DNA from: Enterobacter cloacae
GTDB lineage: Bacteria > Pseudomonadota > Gammaproteobacteria > Enterobacterales > Enterobacteriaceae
DNA length: 64,000 nt
Direction: 5' to 3'
Assembly: GCA_014169315.1 (NCBI GenBank)
Contig: AP022133.1
Span: 1,240,001 to 1,304,000 of the forward strand
This document shows, in pieces, positions 42,555 to 53,529 of the stretch. Below the pieces are notes generated by a model. It made no database searches. It was not told the origin of the DNA and saw nothing but the letters and a program-made list of their open reading frames with translations. Each line of letters opens with the position of its first letter. Positions within the stretch are counted from its first letter, which is position 1. The position numbers were made by a program, and so were the translations under genes.

Positions 42555-43598
42555 ATGAGTGTGATGTTTGATCCAGAAGCTGCAATCTATCCCTTCCCGC
42601 CAAAACCTGTCCCACTAACCGTGGATGAAAAGCAGTTCTACCGTGAGAAGATCAAACGTCTTCTCAAGGAGCGAGATGCCGTGATGGTGGCACATTACTA
42701 CACTGACCCGGAAATCCAGCAACTGGCGGAAGAGACCGGGGGGTGCATTTCCGACTCTCTGGAGATGGCACGCTTTGGTGCAAAACATCCCGCGTCCACG
42801 CTACTGGTGGCGGGCGTTCGTTTTATGGGCGAAACGGCAAAAATACTCAGCCCTGAAAAAACCATTCTGATGCCGACGCTTAATGCTGAATGTTCACTTG
42901 ATCTCGGCTGCCCGATTGACGCGTTTACCGCCTTCTGCGATGCCCATCCTGACCGTACTGTTGTGGTCTATGCCAATACATCTGCAGCGGTAAAAGCGCG
43001 TGCAGACTGGGTGGTGACGTCCAGTATTGCCGTTGAGCTGATTGAGCATCTGGACAGCCTGGGCGAGAAAATCATCTGGGCACCAGACCGGCATCTTGGA
43101 AGCTATGTCCAGAAGCAAACCGGCGCAGACGTTCTCTGCTGGCAGGGTGCCTGTATTGTGCATGACGAATTCAAGACACAGGCGCTGACGCGCATGAAGG
43201 CGCTCTACCCGGAAGCGGCCATCCTTGTTCACCCGGAATCGCCACAATCAATTGTCGATATGGCGGATGCCGTTGGATCAACCAGCCAGTTAATCAACGC
43301 CGCGAAAACATTGCCGCATAAGCAGCTTATCGTGGCGACCGATCGCGGTATCTTCTACAAGATGCAGCAGGCCGTGCCGGAAAAAGAGCTGCTTGAAGCG
43401 CCTACGGCGGGTGAAGGGGCGACGTGCCGCAGTTGTGCTCACTGCCCGTGGATGGCGATGAATGGCCTGAAAGCGATTGCCGAAGGGTTAGAAACCGGTG
43501 GTGCAGCACATGAAATCCATGTGGATGCCGCCCTGCGTGAAGGTGCGTTAATTCCGCTTAACCGCATGCTGGATTTTGCGGCTACACTACGTACTTAA
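42555..43598 (+). CDS. nadA: Quinolinate synthase
   Basis: A 347-aa [4Fe-4S] enzyme that condenses iminoaspartate with dihydroxyacetone phosphate to quinolinate in NAD biosynthesis. The ATG at 42555 gives [16 protein letters not shown] as in E. coli; an upstream in-frame ATG would add 16 residues. Cluster cysteines are in [24 protein letters not shown] and [14 protein letters not shown]. pnuC follows 22 bases later. Confidence 0.97.
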   Translation: MSVMFDPEAAIYPFPPKPVPLTVDEKQFYREKIKRLLKERDAVMVAHYYTDPEIQQLAEETGGCISDSLEMARFGAKHPASTLLVAGVRFMGETAKILSPEKTILMPTLNAECSLDLGCPIDAFTAFCDAHPDRTVVVYANTSAAVKARADWVVTSSIAVELIEHLDSLGEKIIWAPDRHLGSYVQKQTGADVLCWQGACIVHDEFKTQALTRMKALYPEAAILVHPESPQSIVDMADAVGSTSQLINAAKTLPHKQLIVATDRGIFYKMQQAVPEKELLEAPTAGEGATCRSCAHCPWMAMNGLKAIAEGLETGGAAHEIHVDAALREGALIPLNRMLDFAATLRT

Positions 43599-43620
43599 TT
43601 CAACAGGCCCCGGGGAAAAG

Positions 43621-44340
43621 ATGGATTTTTTTAGCACACAGAACATTCTGGTTCATATACCGATTGGTGCGGGTGGCTATGACCTGTCATGGATTGAGGC
43701 CGTTGGCACGCTGGCCGGGTTACTCTGTATCTGGCTGGCAAGCCTTGAGAAGATCAGCAATTACGCATTCGGGTTAATTAACGTCACGCTCTTTGCCATC
43801 ATCTTCTTCCAGATCCAGCTATATGCCAGCCTGCTTTTACAGCTGTTCTTCTTCGCGGCGAATATTTACGGCTGGTACGCATGGTCCCGGCAGAACAGTC
43901 AGCAGGAGGCAGAGCTGCAGATCCGCTGGTTACCTCTGCCAAAAGCCATCGCCTGGCTTGTCGCCTGCGTTGTCGCCATTGGTTTAATGACTGTCTATAT
44001 CAACCCGGTATTTGCTTTCCTGACCCGGGTCGCGGTGTCTGTCATGTCCGGTATAGGGTTGAACGTCACGATGCCGGTGCTGCAACCAGATGCCTTCCCG
44101 TTCTGGGATTCCTCCATGATGGTGTTGTCGATTGCTGCGATGATCCTGATGACCCGTAAATACGTTGAAAACTGGTTGCTGTGGGTCATCATCAACGTCA
44201 TTAGCGTGGTGATCTTTGCCCTGCAGGGGGTCTATGCGATGTCACTGGAGTACTTGCTTCTGACGTTCATTGCCCTGAACGGTAGCCGCATGTGGATTAA
44301 CAGCGCGCGTGAGCGGGGTTCTCACGCGCTTTCCAGCTAG
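43621..44340 (+). CDS. pnuC: Nicotinamide riboside transporter PnuC
   Basis: A 239-aa inner-membrane protein with about seven hydrophobic segments. The start [19 protein letters not shown] matches E. coli PnuC; an ATG 15 codons upstream is possible but overlaps nadA. The motif [13 protein letters not shown] is typical of the family. Its end overlaps the end of convergent zitB by four bases. Confidence 0.95.
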   Translation: MDFFSTQNILVHIPIGAGGYDLSWIEAVGTLAGLLCIWLASLEKISNYAFGLINVTLFAIIFFQIQLYASLLLQLFFFAANIYGWYAWSRQNSQQEAELQIRWLPLPKAIAWLVACVVAIGLMTVYINPVFAFLTRVAVSVMSGIGLNVTMPVLQPDAFPFWDSSMMVLSIAAMILMTRKYVENWLLWVIINVISVVIFALQGVYAMSLEYLLLTFIALNGSRMWINSARERGSHALSS

Positions 44341-45266
44341 TGGTGGTGATGTGAATGGCCGGGCTGTGCTTCGTTCAGATGACAGTCTGGTCCGTTACAG
44401 GGCTGGTACTCCATCTGGATAGTGGCGTGGCCAATCTCATAGTGATGTTCCAGAAAGTGATGGATGCGTTCAAGCAGCGCATCATGATCATGAGGTGGGA
44501 TGACCTGAACGTGCAAGGTCATGACAGGTTTCTCACCCACCAGCCAGACGTGAACGTGGTGGACGTTTCTCACTTCATGGATTGAACGGCGCAGATTGCG
44601 TTTTAGCTCGATAATATTCACTGAAGTGGGTGCGCCCTCCAGTAACTCATTGACGCTCTCCTTCAGTAACCGCCAGGCACTGCGCAGAACCAGGCAGGAT
44701 ACCAGTACCGAAAGAATAGGGTCGACGGGTGTCCAGCCGGTATAGAGGATCACCAGCGCAGCGACTATTGCCCCGACAGAACCGAGTAAATCACCCAGCA
44801 CATGCAGCGCCGCCGCCCTGACGTTCAGGTTTTTTTCACCGCTGCCACGGTGCAAAATCCAGAATGCCAGAATATTGGCAAGCAGCCCTGCTACGGCAAT
44901 GACCATCATTGTCATCCCGGCAATTGGCTGTGGGTGCCTGAAACGCTGGAAGGCCTCCCAGACAATAAAAATAGTGATCACAACCAGTGCAATCGCGTTA
45001 ACAAAGGCAGCAAGGGTTGTAAGCCGGAGCCAGCCAAACGTATGGCGGGCATTGGGCGGGCGACGGGCGAACTTAACGGCCAGCAGAGCGAAGAACAGGG
45101 CTGCGGCATCGGTGAGCATGTGCCCGGCGTCAGCCAGCAAGGCCAATGAGCCAGAGATAATCCCACCGATCACTTCGACAACCATAAAGACCGCGGTTAC
45201 CCCGAAGGCGAGCATCAGGCGTTTAGCATTTTCATCCCCGGAGGCGTGCGAGTGAGAATGCGCCAT
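44337..45266 (-). CDS. zitB: Zinc efflux transporter ZitB
   Basis: A 309-aa cation diffusion facilitator that exports Zn2+ in exchange for protons. A His-rich N-terminus ([11 protein letters not shown]) and C-terminus (GHSHHHH) flank six membrane segments; metal-site motifs are [17 protein letters not shown] and [15 protein letters not shown]. Convergent with pnuC. In K-12 ybgS lies just upstream; it is absent here. Confidence 0.95.
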   Translation of the reverse strand: MAHSHSHASGDENAKRLMLAFGVTAVFMVVEVIGGIISGSLALLADAGHMLTDAAALFFALLAVKFARRPPNARHTFGWLRLTTLAAFVNAIALVVITIFIVWEAFQRFRHPQPIAGMTMMVIAVAGLLANILAFWILHRGSGEKNLNVRAAALHVLGDLLGSVGAIVAALVILYTGWTPVDPILSVLVSCLVLRSAWRLLKESVNELLEGAPTSVNIIELKRNLRRSIHEVRNVHHVHVWLVGEKPVMTLHVQVIPPHDHDALLERIHHFLEHHYEIGHATIQMEYQPCNGPDCHLNEAQPGHSHHHH

Positions 45267-45363
45267 ATCTATTTTCCTCGTTTCTTTTTAGGCTAAGTGT
45301 AGAATTTTTAATGTGTTACACAAACCTCTTTTTCGCTATGTTACGCGTAATGGCCGGAGAGGG

Positions 45364-45381
45364 TGTAAAAGGCGGTTTACA
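45364..45381. promoter_or_regulatory. Perfect TyrR box upstream of aroG
   Basis: TGTAAA-AGGCGG-TTTACA is an exact strong TyrR box, 71 bases before the aroG start. It fits TyrR-phenylalanine repression of aroG as in E. coli. Confidence 0.85.
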
Positions 45382-45452
45382 CTTCCAGGCTGACGAGATA
45401 GATTGAAGGGATTGCTTTCATTACTCAAAATATGGCAGAGCCCGGACAGAAG

Positions 45453-46505
45453 ATGAATTACCAGAACGACGATTTACGCATTAAAGAGATCAATGAGTTA
45501 TTGCCTCCAGTCGCACTCCTTGAAAAATTCCCCGCCACGGAAAATGCTGCAAACACGGTGTCTCACGCCCGTAAAGCGATCCACAAGATCCTGCGCGGCA
45601 ATGACGATCGTCTGTTAGTGGTGATTGGCCCGTGCTCTATTCACGATCCTGCCGCGGCAAAAGAGTACGCAGCCAGATTGATCTCGCTGCGTGAAGAGCT
45701 AAAAGGCGAGCTGGAAATTGTGATGCGCGTTTATTTTGAAAAACCGCGTACCACGGTGGGCTGGAAAGGGCTGATTAACGATCCGCACATGGATAACAGC
45801 TTCCAGATTAACGACGGTCTGCGCATTGCACGCAAACTGCTGCTGGAAATCAACGACAGCGGTCTGCCCGCGGCCGGAGAGTTTCTGGATATGATTACGC
45901 CACAATACCTGGCCGACCTGATGAGCTGGGGCGCAATCGGTGCGCGTACCACGGAATCTCAGGTTCACCGCGAGCTGGCGTCTGGCCTCTCTTGCCCGGT
46001 TGGTTTTAAAAACGGTACCGACGGCACCATCAAGGTAGCCATTGACGCCATCAATGCTGCCGGGGCACCGCACTGCTTCCTGTCCGTGACCAAATGGGGC
46101 CACTCTGCCATCGTGAACACCAGCGGTAACGGCGACTGTCATATTATTCTGCGCGGTGGTAAAGAGCCGAACTACAGTGCAAAACATGTGGCTGAAGTGA
46201 AAGTCGGGCTGGAAAAAGCAGGTCTGTCACCGCAGGTGATGATCGACTTCAGCCATGCCAACTCCAGCAAGCAGTTTAAAAAGCAGATGGAAGTGGGTGA
46301 AGATGTTTGCCAGCAGATCGCCGGGGGTGAAAAAGCGGTGATTGGGGTGATGATTGAAAGCCATCTGGTTGAAGGTAACCAGAATCTGGAAGGCAGCGAG
46401 CCGTTGGTTTACGGTAAGAGCGTCACCGATGCATGCATCGGCTGGGAAGATACCGACACCATCCTGCGCCAGCTGGCGAACGCGGTAAAAGCACGTCGCG
46501 GCTGA
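45453..46505 (+). CDS. aroG: Phenylalanine-sensitive DAHP synthase
   Basis: A 350-aa class I DAHP synthase: condenses phosphoenolpyruvate and erythrose 4-phosphate, first step of the shikimate pathway, feedback-inhibited by phenylalanine. Start MNYQNDDLRIKEINELLPP as in E. coli; an upstream in-frame ATG would add seven residues. Motifs: VVIGPCSIHDP, KPRTTVGWKG, VGFKNGTDG and DFSHANSSK. Its sequence is clearly the AroG rather than AroF/AroH isozyme. Confidence 0.97.
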   Translation: MNYQNDDLRIKEINELLPPVALLEKFPATENAANTVSHARKAIHKILRGNDDRLLVVIGPCSIHDPAAAKEYAARLISLREELKGELEIVMRVYFEKPRTTVGWKGLINDPHMDNSFQINDGLRIARKLLLEINDSGLPAAGEFLDMITPQYLADLMSWGAIGARTTESQVHRELASGLSCPVGFKNGTDGTIKVAIDAINAAGAPHCFLSVTKWGHSAIVNTSGNGDCHIILRGGKEPNYSAKHVAEVKVGLEKAGLSPQVMIDFSHANSSKQFKKQMEVGEDVCQQIAGGEKAVIGVMIESHLVEGNQNLEGSEPLVYGKSVTDACIGWEDTDTILRQLANAVKARRG

Positions 46506-46521
46506 TTCTGACAGCGCAAAT

Positions 46522-46552
46522 AAAAAAGCGTGGATTGCTCCACGCTTTTTTT
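46522..46552. terminator. Terminator between aroG and gpmA
   Basis: AAAAAAGCGTGGA (46522-46534), loop TTGC, TCCACGCTTTTTT: a 13-bp stem with U runs on either strand, able to end both aroG and the convergent gpmA. Confidence 0.9.
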
Positions 46553-46566
46553 ATGTCTTGCGAAAA

Positions 46567-47319
46567 TTACTTCGCTTTACCCTGGTTCGCTACTGCCGCC
46601 GCTTTAGCAGCGATTTCATCAGCGTTACCCAGGTAGTAGTGTTTGATTGGTTTGAAGTTTTCATCGAACTCATATACCAGCGGTACGCCAGTTGGGATGT
46701 TCAGTTCGAGGATCTCGTCTTCACCCATGTTGTCCAGGTATTTCACCAGTGCACGCAGGGAGTTACCGTGCGCGGCGATGATCACGCGCTCACCGCTTTT
46801 CAGACGTGGCAGAATGGTTTCGTTCCAGTAAGGCACAACGCGGTCGATGGTCAGCGCCAGGCTTTCAGTTGTTGGCAGCTCAGCGTCGGTCAGTTTCGCG
46901 TAACGCGGGTCGTGGCCCGGGAAGCGTTCGTCGTCTTTGGTCAGTTCTGGTGGGGTGATCGCGAAGCCGCGACGCCACTGTTTAACCTGCTCGTCACCGT
47001 ATTTCTCAGCGGTTTCTGCTTTGTTCAGACCCTGCAGCGCACCGTAGTGACGTTCGTTCAGTTTCCAGGATTTCTCAACCGGCAACCAGGCCTGATCCAG
47101 CTCGTCCAGTACGTTCCACAGCGTGTGGATGGCACGTTTCAGCACAGAGGTGTAAGCAAAATCAAAGCTGAAGCCTTCTTCCTTCAGCAGTTTACCTGCT
47201 GCTTTCGCTTCGCTTACGCCTTTCTCGGACAGATCAACGTCATACCAACCGGTGAAGCGGTTTTCGTTGTTCCACTGGCTTTCGCCGTGGCGCACCAGAA
47301 CCAGCTTAGTTACAGCCAT
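46567..47319 (-). CDS. gpmA: 2,3-bisphosphoglycerate-dependent phosphoglycerate mutase
   Basis: A 250-aa glycolytic enzyme interconverting 3- and 2-phosphoglycerate. The phosphohistidine lies in VRHGESQWN (H11); a second active His is in [12 protein letters not shown]. Length matches E. coli GpmA. A Fur-like box lies upstream, in line with iron control of gpmA in E. coli. Confidence 0.97.
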   Translation of the reverse strand: MAVTKLVLVRHGESQWNNENRFTGWYDVDLSEKGVSEAKAAGKLLKEEGFSFDFAYTSVLKRAIHTLWNVLDELDQAWLPVEKSWKLNERHYGALQGLNKAETAEKYGDEQVKQWRRGFAITPPELTKDDERFPGHDPRYAKLTDAELPTTESLALTIDRVVPYWNETILPRLKSGERVIIAAHGNSLRALVKYLDNMGEDEILELNIPTGVPLVYEFDENFKPIKHYYLGNADEIAAKAAAVANQGKAK

Positions 47320-47343
47320 ATCTTACTCCTCATAAGCTTTATT

Positions 47344-47362
47344 GAATGATAACAATTCTCAT
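47344..47362. promoter_or_regulatory. Candidate Fur box upstream of gpmA
   Basis: GAATGATAACAATTCTCAT resembles the 19-bp Fur consensus (GATAATGATAATCATTATC) with clear GATAA and TCAT halves. It lies 25 bases before the gpmA start. Confidence 0.6.
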
Positions 47363-47502
47363 TATATTGCCGTGACAGTGCCAGCGGCAACGCTTAACCC
47401 TAACCATAGCGAAAATAGTCTCTGAGTGTAAGATGCTTGTGAATCCAGGGTTATTATTTTGTCTGCAATCGATGCTATTTTCAGCAAGATGGACATAAAA
47501 AA

Positions 47503-47522
47503 AGCCCTCCGAAGGGAGGGCT
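47503..47522 (-). terminator. Terminator after galM
   Basis: On the minus strand AGCCCTCCC-TTC-GGAGGGCT is followed by a run of seven T. It closes the galETKM operon. Confidence 0.88.
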
Positions 47523-47527
47523 GGAGA

Positions 47528-48568
47528 TTAGTGAGGAATAAAATGGTATTCCGTCACGCTAACGTACTCTTGACCCGGACGCAGTATGCAGTCCGGTTGC
47601 GACCATTCAGGATGGTTCGGGCTGTCAGGCAGGAACTCGCTTTCCAGCGCCAGACCTTGCCAGTCGCTGTATTCATCATGTTCCCGTGCCGCTGTGCCGC
47701 CAAGATAATTACCCGAATAGAACTGCAGGGCAGGGGCGGTGGTGTAGACCGTCATTTGCAGCTTCTCATCCGCAGACCAGACCTGGGCCGCAGGCTGATT
47801 CACATCGCCTTTTGCCTGCAGCAGGAAAGCGTGGTCGTAGCCTTTCACCTTGCGCTGATCGTCATCGCTCAAAAAATCCTGCGCGATGGTTTTCGCATTG
47901 CGGAAATCAAAGCTGTTACCGTTTACTGATTTCAGCCCCTGGTGTGGGATCCCCATTTCATCCACCGGCAGGTACTCATCCGCCAGTATCTGCAGCCTGT
48001 GGTTACGGACATCGCACAGATTACCGTCCAGGTTGAAGTAAGCGTGGTTGGTCAGGTTGACCGGGCACGGTTTATCGACTGTCGCACGGTACTCAATGGC
48101 AATGCGGTTATCGTCAGTCAGCGTAAAACGTGCAAAAACGGAGAGATCCCCGGGGAATCCCTGATCGCCATCGGGAGAATCCAGCGAGAACAGCACCTCA
48201 CCGTCATTTTGCTGAACAATCTGCCAGCGACGCTTATCAAACCCTTCCGGGCCACCGTGTAGCTGATTTTCTCCCTGGCTAGGGAGAAGCGGGTAGCGCA
48301 CACCGTCGAGTTCAAAACAGCTTTTCGCGATACGGTTAGCATAGCGTCCCACGGACGCGCCAAGAAAGGCGGCCTGGTTGACGTACTGCTCTGGCGACGC
48401 ACAGCCGAGCAGGGTTTCGCGCACGCTGCCGTCAGGCATCGGTACGCGAGCAGAAAGCAGGGTTGCACCCCAGTCCATCAGCGTCACCACCATCCCTGCG
48501 CTGTTGCGCAGAGTTAACAGGCGATATGGCAGTCCATCAGGTGCAAGAGTTGGCGTTTCGTTTAGCAC
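47528..48568 (-). CDS. galM: Galactose mutarotase (aldose 1-epimerase)
   Basis: A 346-aa enzyme interconverting alpha and beta galactose before phosphorylation by GalK. Active-site motifs: NEDG-like [28 protein letters not shown] (catalytic His), and the C-terminal [17 protein letters not shown] (catalytic Glu). It overlaps the end of galK by seven bases. Last gene of galETKM. Confidence 0.96.
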   Translation of the reverse strand: MLNETPTLAPDGLPYRLLTLRNSAGMVVTLMDWGATLLSARVPMPDGSVRETLLGCASPEQYVNQAAFLGASVGRYANRIAKSCFELDGVRYPLLPSQGENQLHGGPEGFDKRRWQIVQQNDGEVLFSLDSPDGDQGFPGDLSVFARFTLTDDNRIAIEYRATVDKPCPVNLTNHAYFNLDGNLCDVRNHRLQILADEYLPVDEMGIPHQGLKSVNGNSFDFRNAKTIAQDFLSDDDQRKVKGYDHAFLLQAKGDVNQPAAQVWSADEKLQMTVYTTAPALQFYSGNYLGGTAAREHDEYSDWQGLALESEFLPDSPNHPEWSQPDCILRPGQEYVSVTEYHFIPH

Positions 48569-49710
48569 TGTCCCGCTCCTTGTGATGCTTTGCAGACATA
48601 GAAGGTTTCTTTAATGCCAGTTTTGGCCTCGTACTGTTTCGCGACGGCGTCCTGCACGGTCGGGACGAGTTCTTCCGGCACCAGTGCAACGATGCAGCCA
48701 CCAAAACCGCCACCGGTCATACGCACGCCGCCTTTGTCGCCGATGGTGGCTTTGACGATCTCAACCAGGGTGTCAATTTGCGGAACGGTGATCTCGAAAT
48801 CATCGCGCATAGAGGCATGAGATTCCGCCATCAGCTCACCCATGCGCTTCAGGTCGCCTTTTGCCAGCGCGGAAGCCGCTTCAACGGTACGGGCGTTCTC
48901 CGTTAGCACGTGGCGAACACGTTTAGCCACAATCGGATCCAGCTCGTGCGCCACTTTGTTGAATTCATTGAGTGAAACGTCACGCAGGGCTGGTTGCTGG
49001 AAGAAGCGCGCGCCGGTTTCGCACTGCTCGCGACGGGTGTTGTACTCGCTGCCTACCAGCGTGCGTTTGAAGTTACTGTTGATAATAACGACGGCTGCGC
49101 CTTTTGGCAGCGGAACGGCTTTGGTTCCCAGCGAGCGGCAATCAATCAGCAGGGCATGCTCTTTTTTACCCAGCGCGGAGATCAGCTGATCCATAATGCC
49201 GCAGTTGCAGCCCACAAACTGGTTTTCTGCTTCCTGACCGTTCAGCGCGATTTGCACCCCATCCAGTGGCAGGTGGTACAACTGCTGGAATACGGTACCA
49301 ACCGCCACTTCCAGCGAAGCCGACGAGCTTAAGCCTGCTCCCTGCGGAACATTGCCGCTGATGACTAAATCTGCGCCACCGAAATTCTTGTTACGCTTTT
49401 GCAGATGCTTCACGACACCGCGCACGTAGTTAGACCACTGCTGGCTATCGTGCATCACAATCGGGGAATCGAGTGAAAATTCGTCCATTTCATTGCCATA
49501 ATCGGCGGCAATCACGCGGACTTTGCGGTCGTCGCGCTTTGCGCAGCTGATGACCGTCTGGTAATCAATGGCACAAGGCAGAACGAAACCGTCGTTATAG
49601 TCGGTATGTTCCCCGATCAGGTTTACGCGGCCAGGAGCCTGGATAACGTGGGTGGCAGGGTAGCCGAATTTTTCAGCAAACAGGGATTGTGTTTTATCTT
49701 TCAGACTCAT
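48562..49710 (-). CDS. galK: Galactokinase
   Basis: A 382-aa GHMP-family kinase. Motifs: [19 protein letters not shown] (galactose site), [18 protein letters not shown] (ATP loop) and [15 protein letters not shown]. It phosphorylates alpha-D-galactose in the Leloir pathway. Five bases separate it from galT. Confidence 0.97.
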   Translation of the reverse strand: MSLKDKTQSLFAEKFGYPATHVIQAPGRVNLIGEHTDYNDGFVLPCAIDYQTVISCAKRDDRKVRVIAADYGNEMDEFSLDSPIVMHDSQQWSNYVRGVVKHLQKRNKNFGGADLVISGNVPQGAGLSSSASLEVAVGTVFQQLYHLPLDGVQIALNGQEAENQFVGCNCGIMDQLISALGKKEHALLIDCRSLGTKAVPLPKGAAVVIINSNFKRTLVGSEYNTRREQCETGARFFQQPALRDVSLNEFNKVAHELDPIVAKRVRHVLTENARTVEAASALAKGDLKRMGELMAESHASMRDDFEITVPQIDTLVEIVKATIGDKGGVRMTGGGFGGCIVALVPEELVPTVQDAVAKQYEAKTGIKETFYVCKASQGAGQC

Positions 49711-49715
49711 TTTTT

Positions 49716-50762
49716 TTAGACTCCTGATTCGCGATAGTGGACGTCGCTAACGGAACGCAGGCGCTCTGCTGCCTGTTCTGCCGTCAGATCACGCTGGGTT
49801 TCAGCCAGCATCTCATAACCCACCATGAATTTACGCACCGTTGCAGAGCGCAACAGTGGTGGATAGAAATGGGCATGCAGCTGCCAGTGCTGATTCTCTT
49901 CGCCATTGAACGGTGCGCCGTGCCAGCCCATAGAGTACGGGAAGGAGCACTGGAACAGATTGTCGTAACGGCTGGTCAGTTTTTTCAGCGCCAGCGCCAG
50001 ATCGTCACGCTGTTCGTCGCTGAGATCGGTAATGCGCTGAACGTGTGCTTTCGGCAGCAGCAGCGTTTCAAACGGCCATGCCGCCCAGTACGGTACCACC
50101 GCCAGCCAGTGTTCAGTCTCGACAATAGTACGGCTGCCATCGGCCAGCTCACGCCGGGCGTAATCCACCAGCATTGGCGAACCGTTTTGTGCGAAATAGT
50201 CTTTTTGCAGTCGGTCTTCACGCTCAGCTTCGTTTGGCAGGAAACTGTTCGCCCAGATCTGACCGTGTGGGTGTGGGTTAGAGCAGCCCATCGCTGCGCC
50301 TTTATTTTCAAATACCTGTACCCACGGATAGGTTTGACCCAGCTCAGTCGTTTGTGTTTGCCAGGTACTGACGACCTCTTTCAGGGCGTCAATGCTTAGC
50401 TCCGGCAGCGTTTTGCTGTGATCGGGAGAGAAGCAGATAACACGGCTGGTACCGCGTGCGCTTTCACAGCGCATCAGCGGGTCATCGCTTTCCGGCGCGT
50501 CCGGCGTATCAGTCATCAGGGCCGCAAAATCGTTGGTGAAAACGTAAGTGCCTTTATAGTCCGGGTTTTTATCTCCCGTAACGCGCGTATTGCCCGGACA
50601 CAGGAAGCAGTCCGGGTCATGCTGTGGAAGGGTCTGTTTCGCAGGCGTCTCTTGCGCCCCCTGCCAGGGGCGCTTGGCGCGATGTGGAGAGACCAAAATC
50701 CATTGCCCGCTTAATGGGTTAAAACGACGATGCGGGTGATCAACGGGATTGAATGGAGTCAT
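49716..50762 (-). CDS. galT: Galactose-1-phosphate uridylyltransferase
   Basis: A 348-aa HIT-fold enzyme that swaps UMP between UDP-glucose and galactose 1-phosphate. The active-site triad is in [14 protein letters not shown]; Zn ligands are in [12 protein letters not shown] and further His. Length matches E. coli GalT. Confidence 0.97.
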   Translation of the reverse strand: MTPFNPVDHPHRRFNPLSGQWILVSPHRAKRPWQGAQETPAKQTLPQHDPDCFLCPGNTRVTGDKNPDYKGTYVFTNDFAALMTDTPDAPESDDPLMRCESARGTSRVICFSPDHSKTLPELSIDALKEVVSTWQTQTTELGQTYPWVQVFENKGAAMGCSNPHPHGQIWANSFLPNEAEREDRLQKDYFAQNGSPMLVDYARRELADGSRTIVETEHWLAVVPYWAAWPFETLLLPKAHVQRITDLSDEQRDDLALALKKLTSRYDNLFQCSFPYSMGWHGAPFNGEENQHWQLHAHFYPPLLRSATVRKFMVGYEMLAETQRDLTAEQAAERLRSVSDVHYRESGV

Positions 50763-50771
50763 GACGGATCC

Positions 50772-51788
50772 TTAGTCCGGATACCCTTGCGGATGGCGTG
50801 ACTGCCAGTGCCAGGTATCCTGTGCCATTTCATCAAGCGTGCGGGTAACACGCCAGTTAAGCTCTTTATCGGCTTTGGTTGCATCGGCCCAGTAAGCTGG
50901 AAGATCGCCATCACGACGCGGTGCGAAGTGATAGCTAACCGGCTTACCGCAGGCTTTGCTGAAGGCATTTACCACATCCAGCACGCTGCTGCCGATACCG
51001 GCTCCGAGGTTGTAAATATGCACGCCCGGTTTGTTCGCCAGCTGCTGCATGGCTGCAACGTGGCCATCGGCCAGATCCATGACGTGGATATAATCACGCA
51101 CGCCGGTACCATCTTCGGTGGGGTAATCATTACCAAAAATAGCCAGTGAGTCGCGACGACCGACTGCGACCTGCGCGATATACGGCATCAGATTGTTTGG
51201 AATGCCCTGTGGATCTTCCCCCATGTCACCCGATGGATGCGCGCCGACCGGGTTGAAATAGCGCAGCAAGGCGATGCTCCACTCCGGCTGTGCTTTTTGC
51301 AGATCGGTCAGGATTTGTTCCACCATCAGCTTACTTTTGCCATACGGGCTTTGCGGTGTGCCGGTCGGGAAGCTTTCAACGTAAGGAATTTTAGGCTGAT
51401 CGCCGTAGACGGTTGCGGATGAGCTGAAGATAAAGTTTTTGACGTTCGCCGCACGCATGGCGGAGAGTAAGCGCAGGGTACCGTTGACGTTGTTGTCATA
51501 ATACTCAAGCGGTTTCGCTACCGATTCACCGACCGCTTTCAGGCCCGCGAAGTGGATCACGGTCTCAATCGCATGGTCGTGAAGGATTTCGGTCATCAAC
51601 GCTTCATTACGGATGTCACCTTCCACGAAAGTAGGTTGCTTGCCGCCAAGACGTTCAATCACGGGCAGCACGGTGCGCTTACTATTGCACAGGTTGTCGA
51701 GGATGATGACATCATGACCATTTTTCAGCAGCTCCACGCAGGTATGACTACCTATGTAACCGCTACCACCTGTTACCAGAACTCGCAT
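50772..51788 (-). CDS. galE: UDP-glucose 4-epimerase
   Basis: A 338-aa short-chain dehydrogenase. Start MRVLVTGGSGYIGSHTCVEL (Rossmann GxxGxxG); an upstream in-frame ATG would add 14 residues with no homology. Catalytic YxxxK: TPQSPYGKSKLM, with the Ser/Thr at SSSATVYG. First gene of galETKM. The internal gal operator lies inside its first codons. Confidence 0.97.
   Translation of the reverse strand: MRVLVTGGSGYIGSHTCVELLKNGHDVIILDNLCNSKRTVLPVIERLGGKQPTFVEGDIRNEALMTEILHDHAIETVIHFAGLKAVGESVAKPLEYYDNNVNGTLRLLSAMRAANVKNFIFSSSATVYGDQPKIPYVESFPTGTPQSPYGKSKLMVEQILTDLQKAQPEWSIALLRYFNPVGAHPSGDMGEDPQGIPNNLMPYIAQVAVGRRDSLAIFGNDYPTEDGTGVRDYIHVMDLADGHVAAMQQLANKPGVHIYNLGAGIGSSVLDVVNAFSKACGKPVSYHFAPRRDGDLPAYWADATKADKELNWRVTRTLDEMAQDTWHWQSRHPQGYPD
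51754..51769. promoter_or_regulatory. Internal gal operator (O_I) inside galE
   Basis: The minus strand reads GTGGTAGCGGTTACAT, the known E. coli internal operator bound by GalR/GalS. Confidence 0.85.
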
Positions 51789-51844
51789 ATTTCGCTCCAT
51801 TGGGCTTATGGTATGTAATAACCATAGCATAACAGAGACGTCAA

Positions 51845-51866
51845 AAGTGTGACATGGGATATATTA
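51845..51866. promoter_or_regulatory. CRP site of the gal promoters
   Basis: The minus strand reads CCATGTCACACTTTT, matching the E. coli gal CRP site at -41.5, between O_E and the P1 -10 region (TATGGTTA near 51818). Confidence 0.7.
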
Positions 51867-51882
51867 GTGGAATCGTTTACAC
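51867..51882. promoter_or_regulatory. External gal operator (O_E)
   Basis: The minus strand reads GTGTAAACGATTCCAC, the known E. coli external operator. Its centre lies about 113 bp from O_I, the spacing used for GalR DNA looping. Confidence 0.88.
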
Positions 51883-51961
51883 TGTTTTTCAAAACCATTT
51901 TTTAGCGCATATGTCGCATTCTAGATCAAAGAGATAGAGATGTATTGCTGCAGGTTATCTG

Positions 51962-51984
51962 AAAAGAGGAGGGCGAAGCCCTCC
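51962..51984 (-). terminator. Terminator after modF
   Basis: Minus strand: GGAGGGC-TTC-GCCCTCC followed by TCTTTTC. It separates modF from the gal promoter. Confidence 0.75.
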
Positions 51985-51989
51985 ACGGA

Positions 51990-53462
51990 TTAATCGATTT
52001 TGCTCAGAAGGTAGTGATAGCGTTCACCGTCCGGGACAAATTCGAGGCGATGAGTGATGCAGGCAGGAGCGTCTTCAGCATGGTGTGAAACAAACAGTAG
52101 CTGCGTTTCGCCTTCACCAATGAGAACGTCCACAAAGCGACGGATCAGCTGGCGGTTAAGCGGATCCAGCCCCTGCAGCGGTTCGTCCAGAATCAACAGG
52201 GTCGGGTGTTTCACCAGCGCGCGAACAATCAGTGCCAGGCGTTGCTGGCCCCACGACAGGCTATGAAACGGTGCATCAGCGACCCGGTTGTCCATCCCCA
52301 GAATATCCAGCCATTGCTGCGCCAGCTTGTGCTGTTTATCCGATACCGCCTGATAAATGCCGATGGAATCAAAATACCCTGACAGGATGACGTTACGCAC
52401 GGTGGTGCTGACGCGGTAATCCAGATGCAGACTGCTGCTGACATAACCAATGTGCATTTTGATATCCCAGATGGTTTCACCGCTTCCGCGTCGGCGGCCA
52501 AACAGCGTCAGATCGTTACTGTAACTCTGCGGGTGATCGCCGGTGATAAGACTCAGCAGCGTCGATTTTCCTGCTCCGTTAGGGCCGGTGATTTGCCAGT
52601 GTTCACCTGGGTTAACCGTCCAGCTCAGCTGGTTAAGGATGGGGCGATCGTTATAAGAGACCACGCCATTACGCAGCATAATGCGCGGCTGGTGGGGGTC
52701 TAAACCGTGTCGGGCCGAAGGGGCATCGGGTTCCGGGAGGGTAATACCGTCCAGCTTTTCGCTGTGCGCCAGCTGGGCAATTAACGCTTGCTGAAGCAGT
52801 GCCGTTTTTTCACCGGTTTCGGTCAGACTGCAGTCGGCCAGCACGCCTGCGTTCTGGATAAAATCAGGGATTTCATCAAAGCGGTTAAGCACCAGCACAA
52901 GGGTGTAACCTTGCTGGTTGAGTGAACCTAACAGCGTTGCCAACTGGGCGCGGGAGCGCACATCCAGCCCGTCGAATGGCTCATCAAGGATCAGAAGTTC
53001 AGGCTCGCTCATTAGTGCCTGACACAGCAGCGTTTTTCGCGTCTCGCCAGTAGAAAGGTATTTGAAGCGCCGTTCCAGAAGCGCAGTAATCCCAAATTGC
53101 TCCGCCAGATGCTGGCAACGGGCGCTATCTTTCACGTCGTCCTGAATAATTTCTGCCGTAGTGCGGCCTGTATCCTCTTCACCCGGACTGAGTAAATCGG
53201 TGTTATTCCGCTGCCACTCATCGCTCACCAGTTTTTGCAGTTGCTCAAATGAGAGACGCGTTAGCCGGGTAAAATTACACTGACGCTCACCTTTAAGCTG
53301 GGTCAGCTCTCCGGCTAACGCGCGGGCCAGCGCCGATTTTCCGCTACCGTTGGTTCCCACAAACGCCCAGCTTTCACCCGCACGTAATGTCAGATCCGGA
53401 AGCGTCAGCGTTCGGGTATCGCTAAGACGAAACGTGCCTTGCGAAATATGCAATGATGACAT
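51990..53462 (-). CDS. modF: ModF, ABC-type ATPase with two nucleotide-binding domains
   Basis: A 490-aa protein with two tandem ABC modules. First: FVGTNGSGKSALARALAG Walker A, LSTGETRKTLLC signature, LLILDEPFDGLD Walker B. Second: ITGPNGAGKSTLLSLITG, LSWGQQRLALIVRAL, LLILDEPLQGLDP. There are no membrane segments. It is co-oriented with modE just upstream; its role in molybdenum physiology is not firmly known. Confidence 0.95.
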   Translation of the reverse strand: MSSLHISQGTFRLSDTRTLTLPDLTLRAGESWAFVGTNGSGKSALARALAGELTQLKGERQCNFTRLTRLSFEQLQKLVSDEWQRNNTDLLSPGEEDTGRTTAEIIQDDVKDSARCQHLAEQFGITALLERRFKYLSTGETRKTLLCQALMSEPELLILDEPFDGLDVRSRAQLATLLGSLNQQGYTLVLVLNRFDEIPDFIQNAGVLADCSLTETGEKTALLQQALIAQLAHSEKLDGITLPEPDAPSARHGLDPHQPRIMLRNGVVSYNDRPILNQLSWTVNPGEHWQITGPNGAGKSTLLSLITGDHPQSYSNDLTLFGRRRGSGETIWDIKMHIGYVSSSLHLDYRVSTTVRNVILSGYFDSIGIYQAVSDKQHKLAQQWLDILGMDNRVADAPFHSLSWGQQRLALIVRALVKHPTLLILDEPLQGLDPLNRQLIRRFVDVLIGEGETQLLFVSHHAEDAPACITHRLEFVPDGERYHYLLSKID

Positions 53463-53529
53463 GATTTATCCCATTTTTTGCAGCAACAGACGTCAGGGAT
53501 ACTCACTGTCGGCATGCTTGTCAATGCGC

